A DNA stretch of 43,433 bases from a virus, in IMG/VR virus record IMGVR_UViG_3300031997_000023, positions 1 through 43,433 of that record; one strand, 5' to 3'. A model generated the notes under the pieces. The model was not told the origin of the DNA, ran no database searches, and saw only the letters and a program-made list of their open reading frames with translations. Of this stretch, positions 37,289 through 43,433 are shown in pieces. The translations under genes were made by a program, and so were the position numbers. How positions within the stretch are numbered: the first letter of the stretch is position 1; every line of letters starts with the position of its first letter.

Positions 37289-37831
37289 TTATTCCTCGTG
37301 TACGGCAAGCGTATTCGTTGCGCTATTTTCTGTTATGGCATAAACCGCCCCATTCCAAGGAGCCAAACCATCATAGCCACTACTTACTTTTCCCAACCGA
37401 CTTCCAACCAAAGCCTGTCCACTGCCGGCCACCGCCGGAGAGACATAGGAAAATGACATAAGATTCGTTCCTGTCGGAATACACAAAAAGGCCCGACGCC
37501 GCGGATTGACGTATCTCCATGTAATACCATTGTCAGCCACATCCGCCGTGGTTGAGAAGGCAATCAAATTGTTTGAACTTGTCCCGGCATTCAAAGACCA
37601 GAACTGCCATTGCTGATTGTTCGTGTAGACCACGATGATGTCATTGGCCGCATAGGCTCGATTCGTTGTCCATGTGTTTGTCGTGGATAGGGCAATCGGA
37701 GGCAACACCATGGTGGATGATGGCCCCACAGAATAGACTCTCGGAATATACCCATTCGGCCCTTCAGCCATGGCCAGCATCCCAGTCAACATCATCGTTC
37801 CGATTCCCACCGTCATCATTCGCTTCGTCAT
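37289..37831 (-). CDS. Secreted-type virion-region protein, 180 residues
   Basis: Signal peptide (MTKRMMTVGIGTMMLTGMLA, cleavage after MA). The mature part is beta-rich with Asn/Thr/Gly (TTNTWTTNRAYAANDIIVVY, NNQQWQFWSL, WRYVNPRRRAFLCIPTGTN). It lies in the fibre block, four bases from the next frame. Similar in flavour to the head-region protein at 42657-43304. No family recognised. Confidence 0.6.
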   Translation of the reverse strand: MTKRMMTVGIGTMMLTGMLAMAEGPNGYIPRVYSVGPSSTMVLPPIALSTTNTWTTNRAYAANDIIVVYTNNQQWQFWSLNAGTSSNNLIAFSTTADVADNGITWRYVNPRRRAFLCIPTGTNLMSFSYVSPAVAGSGQALVGSRLGKVSSGYDGLAPWNGAVYAITENSATNTLAVHEE

Positions 37832-37842
37832 TGTCTATTCTC

Positions 37843-38403
37843 CTATATTGTTATTGTAAACGCCGCTCCAGTATAAACCTTCCCCAATCCTCCATAAACA
37901 CATCCCGTTGGATACCATGTATCCGTTGCGGTTTGACCGACAATTCTTGCAATAAAAATCCCAGCAGTAGATGTCATTACAGTCGCCTGAAGCTTTCCCT
38001 TTCCAACAGCCAATCCGGCATCCGTAAACTGATAGACAATCGTGCCCACTGATGCTTCAAGTGATGATATGTTGGTTGCGGATGCTCCAACCGCGCCATA
38101 TTCTGTGTCGGCAAGCCAGATATTCAATAAAGTCCTTTGCGAAAGAGCGTTTCCAGAAAGGTCAACAACCTGAAAGGTCGTTAAGACTGTATCTAATACC
38201 TCACTACTGGATGTAATAACTAATCCGGGAAATAAGTCCTGTACCGCACTGTTCAAGTCAGCCACCGCCACCACCCCGGCCAGAGACATGGTTACGCCCG
38301 GCTTGCCCAGCGCGTTGAGCCTGTCCTTGCTCAACTCGATCTGGTTGTTGGCATCGGCAACAAAGGTATATCCATTCACTACGGTTGCGGTTACGTCACT
38401 CAT
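37843..38403 (-). CDS. Virion-region protein without signal peptide, 186 residues
   Basis: MSDVTATVVNGYTFVADANN start; all-beta, with VVAVADLNSAVQDLFPGLVI and a C-terminal GGLGKVYTGAAFTITI strand. It is the only fibre-block protein here lacking a signal peptide. Probably a structural fibre or baseplate piece by position. No family recognised. Confidence 0.6.
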   Translation of the reverse strand: MSDVTATVVNGYTFVADANNQIELSKDRLNALGKPGVTMSLAGVVAVADLNSAVQDLFPGLVITSSSEVLDTVLTTFQVVDLSGNALSQRTLLNIWLADTEYGAVGASATNISSLEASVGTIVYQFTDAGLAVGKGKLQATVMTSTAGIFIARIVGQTATDTWYPTGCVYGGLGKVYTGAAFTITI

Positions 38404-38406
38404 GGC

Positions 38407-38826
38407 TTAATCCTCACACATGTTTTCGATGTCTTGCAGAAATGTTTCTTCGGTAATCAACGGCAATCCCATGGCCGACCGCAGATTGTTGACGTATACC
38501 AACATGACCTTGGCAGAGGCATAGTCAACCTTCTTCATGTTTTTGTTGGCGCGTTTCATAGCCTTCTTGGCCTTGGTCAATTCCTGCTGTTTTTCTTGCG
38601 CCGACAAGGCCGCGTAGCCAGCTTCAAACTTGTTCTTGTTGACCAAAATTCTGTACCGTGTAGCCGCGCCGTTCTCATACAGTAAATCGTCAGGCTTTTC
38701 GTCTGTTACTCTTGATCGGCAACATGACCCATTCGACATCCTCACCTCAAACCAGTAGAATTGATCCTTGGCTATGGCTGACATTCCAGCCCACAAACAC
38801 AAGAATATAATCAGCACATTCTTCAT
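38407..38826 (-). CDS. Secreted-type protein with helical hairpin, 139 residues
   Basis: Start set by ATGA overlap; signal peptide MKNVLIIFLCLWAGMSAIA. The mature part holds SNGSCCRSRVTDEKPDD, then a long helical region (ALSAQEKQQELTKAKKAMKR, NKNMKKVDYASAKVM) and an acidic end. Unlike the other fibre-block proteins it is alpha-helical. Function unknown. Confidence 0.6.
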   Translation of the reverse strand: MKNVLIIFLCLWAGMSAIAKDQFYWFEVRMSNGSCCRSRVTDEKPDDLLYENGAATRYRILVNKNKFEAGYAALSAQEKQQELTKAKKAMKRANKNMKKVDYASAKVMLVYVNNLRSAMGLPLITEETFLQDIENMCED

Positions 38827-39959
38827 CGTTTTATCCTCCATCCTCTAAACCAAACACCGTTGGCGTCATCATCACAATTATAGGAATATCCAACATAAAA
38901 CCGCTTGCTTGTCCCGGCAGGAATCAAGGCATTACAGAAAACATTCCCATATCCATTGGCCATCGAATAAGCGCCACCAGAATCTTTTCTTGATGGAGTC
39001 GGACCGTTCCACCAATTTGTATTGCTTAAATATGTTTCATAAGACGCCATAGCCGTCCAACTTGGATATTCGAAACTTCCAGCACAATCAGCCATCCAAT
39101 AATAATAAACGTCTGTTACGGACGACGGAATAACAGAAGATAAGTCTAGGACATTTGTTGCTTCTAGCATTGTTAATCCCTCAGTATAGGTTGTGTTCTG
39201 ACTGTCATTGACGAAGATGTTGGTAGATAAAAAGTAATCGTTTTGACTGTAAATAAACTGCGCCACCTTACCATTCGTCACCAAGCACGAGCCAAGGTAA
39301 AGATCGTTGCTGTTGTCATGATTGTAGTAAGCCTGATAGTTGGTGTTCCACAACAGAGCATAGGAGTTGTTTGTAAGCGACAGTGTGCTTGGAAACGTAG
39401 ATGCACTGTAATCAATGTAGATGTTCCGGCATGACCAGTTTCCTGCCGCCATAGCCGTCAAGTCAAGCGTCACCGTGTTCGTGTCAATCGCCCAGTATTT
39501 GCCAAGAATCAGACCTTCGCCTACCCCCACACTGATCGTGTTCGTGTCCACCCAAATCAGGTTTGCCCCCTTGGTATAACCCTTAATAGTCGTGAACAGA
39601 TTGGATGCGTCAGCCCCAAAATGCACCGGGTGAATCAATCCACTCGCCAAGTCATTGCTAGCAATCGTTCCGTCAAGAATCTTGGCACTGGTCAAGCTGT
39701 TGTCCGTAATGGATAGGAGATTCGTTGCCGTTCCTGAACCAGCCGTATTCGTAAAGAACCCATCGTAAATACGATTCGTGTTCGCCGGGTCTGCCGCGCC
39801 AGAAGTGAATCTAGCCTTTTCCGCCAAGTCATTCAAACTGGCACCACTGACCAATCCAGTCTTCCCGTTAAAGTCATATCCGGCAACAAAGTTGTCGGCG
39901 GCCATAACGCCAAGCGTCACGCCCAACAGGCACAACGTCATTATCCATAGTCTCTTCAT
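38823..39959 (-). CDS. Fibre/tailspike-like protein with signal peptide, 378 residues
   Basis: Start MKRLWIMTLCLLGVTLGVMA gives a signal peptide. The N-terminal mature part has fibre-type repeats (DNSLTSAKILDGTIASNDLA), followed by beta strands and a Trp/Tyr/Ser-rich C-terminus (YYYWMADCAGSFEYPSW, FYVGYSYNCDDDANGVWFRG). The C-terminal domain may bind the host surface. It directly follows the nozzle gene, the usual place for a tail fibre. Confidence 0.7.
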   Translation of the reverse strand: MKRLWIMTLCLLGVTLGVMAADNFVAGYDFNGKTGLVSGASLNDLAEKARFTSGAADPANTNRIYDGFFTNTAGSGTATNLLSITDNSLTSAKILDGTIASNDLASGLIHPVHFGADASNLFTTIKGYTKGANLIWVDTNTISVGVGEGLILGKYWAIDTNTVTLDLTAMAAGNWSCRNIYIDYSASTFPSTLSLTNNSYALLWNTNYQAYYNHDNSNDLYLGSCLVTNGKVAQFIYSQNDYFLSTNIFVNDSQNTTYTEGLTMLEATNVLDLSSVIPSSVTDVYYYWMADCAGSFEYPSWTAMASYETYLSNTNWWNGPTPSRKDSGGAYSMANGYGNVFCNALIPAGTSKRFYVGYSYNCDDDANGVWFRGWRIKR

Positions 39960-39960
39960 A

Positions 39961-41874
39961 TCATCGTTCCCTTCCGGCAAAGCTCGTCACTTCGCCCGCA
40001 ACTTGAATACTCTTCAATTTCAACATGCCCGTCGTATTGGTAAATCGCAGTGAAAACTCGTTGGGATTGACCAGAATCGGAATGAACCGCAAAGAATGAG
40101 TCTCGAAGATGTTCAACTTGAAGCCGCCATCCGCATTGATGTAGAAGCTATTCGCCGGAATCAGTGGCACATAGTCCTGACGATGCGGGTTCTCCCAGTC
40201 ATCATTGATGTTGCTTGGCGTCCAGTCTGCCGTGTTGTGAATGTCATACTTGGTCTTGTCATAGGTCGTATTGGCAAACAGCGTCTCCAGTGTATTGAAG
40301 TCTTTATCCTCAATCTCGACCGTCAAATTCGGGTTCTGATGTTCGTAGACAACAATGCCACGGCCATATTTCTTCGCCGTATCCTCCGACTGATGTTTGA
40401 AGAACCGTGTCCAAAGCAAGGTCTGCACCTGAAACAGCCGTTGCGGATCAGACTGCAACGTCCAGTAAGACGTGTTGGTGGTTGCCACATTGACATTGGC
40501 AATCAGGCTCTTGTATATTCGCTTGGTGCCTTCCGACTCCACATAGACGTATTCCCCGACATCGTAGAACTTCGTTGAATCATAAACCACCATGTCATCC
40601 ATCACGCTGTTTGTGTCAAAATGGTCATCCACAAACATCTGCTTGAATGCCCCGTCATGGTTCAGAAAGTAAAAATTCTCATTCTCATTGAAGAACTTGA
40701 CCGGCTTGCACATGTCACTCCGCCAAATCGGTATCCATGCACCCTGCCCGCCCCCGGCCAGAAGATCATAAACCAACAGCACGTTATTGGTTGTCGAGTT
40801 ATCCAGTGGTACGGCAAACATCAGGTAATTATCGAACGCGCCGGCGCAAGCCCCATCGGCGTACTTCCAGTTGATCCGGTCAATTAGCGGTTGAATCGGT
40901 GCTGAAAGGGTAACGTCGGCCCCCATCAAGTTGCCCTCCGTGGTCCGGGAAATGCTGGTAATGCCCTTGTAGCTCAAGAAGGCTACCTGCTCGCCATACT
41001 GCACCAAGGCGTCCCGACCAACCAAGCCCACTGTCCTGCTGACCGTGTTCAGCTTGACATATTCGTCAAGGTTATGCCCGGACTCCACAAAGCTGTTGGC
41101 GCCGCTGATGAAGTAGATTGACTTCTTCTTGAACGCCAAGATGTAGTCACCCTGAAACTGAATCACCCTTACCAATTCGTCTCCGTCCCCGTAGGCGATA
41201 GAAAACTGCTGATGCACATAGTCATAAGTGTCAAAGTCGAGAAGGTCAGACGCGAAAAGGTAATCGCGCTGATTGATCAGCCATATCCGGTCAAAGATGT
41301 ACTCGCCGTTGCCAGACAACGGGATTCTATTTGACGTTCCGGCTGAAGTGAACTGCACAAACCCCGCCGCCTGATTGATGCCACCCCAATACATCGGCTC
41401 GCCATAAGTTCCATCTGCAAGCGTCCGAAGCATGACCAGCTTGTTATTCCCTTGCACCAAGACAACTTCTTCATCTTCGGCCAACTCAAGCACGGTGGCC
41501 ACTTGCGTCACAATGCCGTTCTTGTACTGATAGACTCTTCCTCTTGACACCACAATCTGCCTGGTTTCGGTGTCAGACTGGAACTTGAAGAAAACCGTCC
41601 CCTGAACCTTTGCGCTCAATTCGCCAAAGAAAGAAAAACCGTCAAACCAAAATCCGGTATGGGCCGCATCTCCGAACTTGGCATCTTCTTGGTTGAAGTA
41701 GAACGCCCCGGAGAATGTCCCCGGAAATGCCCGTCTCATGCCCTGCCTGCCCTCAGGCCGCGTCCTGCGTATGACGATGTTCTCGGCATAGCGGTATTGC
41801 GTCTGGCCAGGTTCTCCGACCATGTTGCATCCCCCGCTAAAGTCCATCTGTCCGTCAATACGTTTTGTGGTCAT
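39961..41874 (-). CDS. Tail nozzle protein (T7 gp12 / tubular protein B-like)
   Basis: 637 residues, MTTKRIDGQMDFSGGCNMVG start. The opening 'FSGG...R.AENI..R..R.EGRQGMRR' is characteristic of podovirus nozzle proteins that must read as a beta-propeller tube below the adaptor. Beta-rich throughout, no signal peptide. It follows the adaptor gene with a 20-bp overlap, as gp12 follows gp11 in T7-like phages. Confidence 0.8.
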   Translation of the reverse strand: MTTKRIDGQMDFSGGCNMVGEPGQTQYRYAENIVIRRTRPEGRQGMRRAFPGTFSGAFYFNQEDAKFGDAAHTGFWFDGFSFFGELSAKVQGTVFFKFQSDTETRQIVVSRGRVYQYKNGIVTQVATVLELAEDEEVVLVQGNNKLVMLRTLADGTYGEPMYWGGINQAAGFVQFTSAGTSNRIPLSGNGEYIFDRIWLINQRDYLFASDLLDFDTYDYVHQQFSIAYGDGDELVRVIQFQGDYILAFKKKSIYFISGANSFVESGHNLDEYVKLNTVSRTVGLVGRDALVQYGEQVAFLSYKGITSISRTTEGNLMGADVTLSAPIQPLIDRINWKYADGACAGAFDNYLMFAVPLDNSTTNNVLLVYDLLAGGGQGAWIPIWRSDMCKPVKFFNENENFYFLNHDGAFKQMFVDDHFDTNSVMDDMVVYDSTKFYDVGEYVYVESEGTKRIYKSLIANVNVATTNTSYWTLQSDPQRLFQVQTLLWTRFFKHQSEDTAKKYGRGIVVYEHQNPNLTVEIEDKDFNTLETLFANTTYDKTKYDIHNTADWTPSNINDDWENPHRQDYVPLIPANSFYINADGGFKLNIFETHSLRFIPILVNPNEFSLRFTNTTGMLKLKSIQVAGEVTSFAGRER

Positions 41875-42595
41875 AGTTTGATTCCGAACCGTAAAATCCG
41901 CTTAGATCTGAAAACATGGGTGACATTGGGAAAATGGTATGATCCGTAGCCGCCTGATTGGAAACCTTGTTGACGGCAATCGCCAGCAACTTCTCCCAGT
42001 CGTTTTCAGGTTTCGTGCTGTCCCATTTCCTAAGTTCATCGGCGATATAGGCCACCAAGGCAGCATCCGCATGATCCACTGGCCAAGTCAACACCCGGTA
42101 ATCCGTGGGCGTGGCCGTAGGATTCAAGGAACTATACGTCAAAGATCGGACGGCAGGGACAAACCGCTTGGTAACCAAAGCCCGGAACGTCGAAAAAGCA
42201 TCGTCAGCTTGAGTCTGTATCCGCCGCAATCCGGCAGTTGTATCGCTCAATTTAGTGAAACGGAGACTACTGACATCATCTCCTCTGATGGCCGCATTAA
42301 CTTCATCTTCAGGCCAAATGATAGTATCTGACGTTGTTTCTCCTGCCTCTGTTCCACGCAAGGCAAGAACGAGATCAACCGTACTGGCAAAAGTAATGAT
42401 ACCGTCGGAGTCGGGAGTAACTTCATACTGATCAACTTTCCGCGCATCCCACATATATGACTCGAAGATGACCTGACCGCACTTCCGGTATCGGGCAATG
42501 GCTTCGTCAACAATCGAAAGCTGGATAGGATCACGCTTCAACTTCAAGCCATCCGCTATCGCATCCACCAGAATATCAACCACAACCCTTGCCAT
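41855..42595 (-). CDS. Head-tail adaptor (T7 gp11 / tubular protein A-like)
   Basis: 246 residues. Helical N-terminus (LVDAIADGLKLKRDPIQLSI, AIARYRKCGQVIFESYMWD), central beta insertion, helical C-terminus (DAALVAYIADELRKWDSTKP). This is the shape of the gatekeeper ring that sits between portal and nozzle. GAGGTG precedes the ATG. Placed right before the nozzle gene. Confidence 0.75.
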   Translation of the reverse strand: MARVVVDILVDAIADGLKLKRDPIQLSIVDEAIARYRKCGQVIFESYMWDARKVDQYEVTPDSDGIITFASTVDLVLALRGTEAGETTSDTIIWPEDEVNAAIRGDDVSSLRFTKLSDTTAGLRRIQTQADDAFSTFRALVTKRFVPAVRSLTYSSLNPTATPTDYRVLTWPVDHADAALVAYIADELRKWDSTKPENDWEKLLAIAVNKVSNQAATDHTIFPMSPMFSDLSGFYGSESNYDHKTY

Positions 42596-42612
42596 GCGTC
42601 ACCTCGTCAAGA

Positions 42613-42641
42613 GTGGAGGGGCAGGATCACCACCCCTCCAC
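42613..42641 (-). terminator. Strong hairpin between head-region gene and adaptor
   Basis: GTGGAGGGG (42613-42621) pairs with CCCCTCCAC (42633-42641), nine G-C-rich pairs with an 11-base loop. No T run follows on the minus strand, so it may slow transcription or mark an RNA processing site rather than end transcription. It also sits just before the adaptor ribosome site. Confidence 0.4.
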
Positions 42642-42656
42642 CTTGTTGTTTTCAGG

Positions 42657-43304
42657 TTAATCCTGAACGCTATACGTTCCACTAATGGTCGAAGCCGCAC
42701 CATCTTGAGGAACAACGCCGTAAACCGGCATGTTTTGGTATCCGACAAATTGATTGTTCAGATAACCGTAAGTAGCCCCGCCCACAATCGGAATGCTGAG
42801 AATATCTGCACTCCGAATGACATACACTGGATCACCCTTTTCAGCGATGATACCAGTACCAACATAGTAAGTGGTTGCATTCGTGGAACCATCAGTCGTT
42901 CCATCCGTATGCCCAATTACCCGATACACCGATGATAGCGTCCACGCATTGCTGACTGTTTGATGAACCAGCATGTATGCCGCATCATTCGTTTGAATCG
43001 TGTATCCATCTATGATGTTACTTCCCGTAGTGTGAACTACAATGCTAGTACTCGCTGTGGCGTAATTCGTAAACATCGAGGTCTTATATGCCGGAAGATA
43101 AACCAGCATCGTCATGTTCGATTTCGAATACACCATCATGGCTTCATTCACGATCTGTCCGTTCCCGGAATTGATCGCAAACTTACCAGCAGTACCAGTA
43201 GCGGCAGTCGTGGAAAACGACCCACGATCTACAATCTGCAAGCCAGCCGTAGCAATCGCCACAGCCAAGCTCGCCACGCTCAATGACAGAATCAACTTTT
43301 TCAT
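42657..43304 (-). CDS. Head-region protein with signal peptide, 215 residues
   Basis: Signal peptide with KK, a hydrophobic core and cleavage near IATA-G. Mature part all-beta and Ser/Thr/Asn-rich (GSFSTTAATGTAGKFAINSG, YVGTGIIAEKGDPVYVIRSA). AAGGAG precedes the ATG. It follows the capsid gene by 25 bp, where decoration or head-completion proteins are encoded. A Sec signal on a head protein would be odd, so it may instead be an exported phage protein. Confidence 0.65.
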   Translation of the reverse strand: MKKLILSLSVASLAVAIATAGLQIVDRGSFSTTAATGTAGKFAINSGNGQIVNEAMMVYSKSNMTMLVYLPAYKTSMFTNYATASTSIVVHTTGSNIIDGYTIQTNDAAYMLVHQTVSNAWTLSSVYRVIGHTDGTTDGSTNATTYYVGTGIIAEKGDPVYVIRSADILSIPIVGGATYGYLNNQFVGYQNMPVYGVVPQDGAASTISGTYSVQD

Positions 43305-43329
43305 TCTATTTATTCTCCTTTTCTGTCAA

Positions 43330-43433
43330 TTAGACGCCAAAGTTCTGCAACTGTTTCGTCGGGTTTGTCACGAGGTAGTTGTTAGGCTTGCTCTCGCTCA
43401 CAAACGACTTGATCACAGCGCACCAATCCGGGT
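43330..43433 (-). CDS. Major capsid protein, C-terminal 34 residues
   Basis: The frame reads PDWCAVIKSFVSESKPNNYL, then VTNPTKQLQNFGV and TAA (stop 43330-43332). The two bases at 43433-43432 finish the Asn codon begun by base 1. The joined sequence runs WPYQIAVI-N-PDWCAVIKS without a break, giving a 387-residue protein. This is the evidence for a circular or circularly permuted genome. Confidence 0.85.
   Translation of the reverse strand, partial: PDWCAVIKSFVSESKPNNYLVTNPTKQLQNFGV

Overview
The window looks like one complete circular (or circularly permuted) tailed-phage genome of 43,433 bp, opened inside the major capsid gene. The two ends join in frame: the minus-strand reading frame that leaves the window at base 1 continues at base 43433 through one split Asn codon and stops 34 residues later. 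The proteins fit a short-tailed (podovirus-like) dsDNA phage of a Gram-negative host: large terminase, portal, scaffold, capsid of the N4-gp56 type, T7-like tail adaptor and nozzle, and internal virion proteins. Two lipoproteins and seven Sec signal peptides support a Gram-negative host. The Asn/Thr/Gly-rich fibre style hints at the PVC superphylum, but I cannot name a host. I saw no integrase, repressor, RNA polymerase, DNA polymerase or recognisable endolysin.

Layout: two divergent transcription units leave a regulatory region at about 9.7-10.37 kb and converge at 26.08-26.10 kb. Leftward, through the window join: small early genes with two ribbon-helix-helix proteins, an HNH nuclease, putative small and large terminase subunits, a perfect parS-like palindrome, a signal-peptide fibre, portal, a terminator, scaffold and capsid. 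After the join come a secreted-type head protein, tail adaptor, nozzle, a block of signal-peptide fibre-like proteins, a possible lysis block, and the internal or polyvalent virion proteins. Rightward: a duplicated cassette of small coupled genes with alanine-rich repeats (11.1-13.4 kb), an HNH gene, an MT-A70 methyltransferase and putative nuclease, a second HNH, replication initiator, primase-helicase, a chain of small Cys-rich genes, a large structured non-coding region, a recombination module (OB-fold protein and RecB-like nuclease), a GC-rich accessory island, and a PD-(D/E)XK resolvase-like nuclease.

Three things stand out. First, 19.66-20.46 kb holds an ~800-nt region packed with perfect nested helices behind its own promoter-like sequence; it resembles the giant phage RNAs GOLLD and ROOL in size and setting. 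Second, two copies of a ~105-nt pseudoknotted RNA element with compensatory changes lie behind an identical 38-bp promoter block, one before the methyltransferase-nuclease pair and one before an HNH gene. Third, a perfect 16-bp parS-type palindrome sits just after the terminase gene. Also notable are an in-frame 15-residue duplication of the QxxxY motif in the RecB-like nuclease, a tandem cassette duplication resolved into an in-frame chimera, and Sec signal peptides on most fibre-like genes.

Most genes overlap their neighbours by ATGA or GTGA, so expression is probably translationally coupled. Starts were chosen by these overlaps and by Shine-Dalgarno sequences. No database search was possible; family names rest on visible motifs and gene order.
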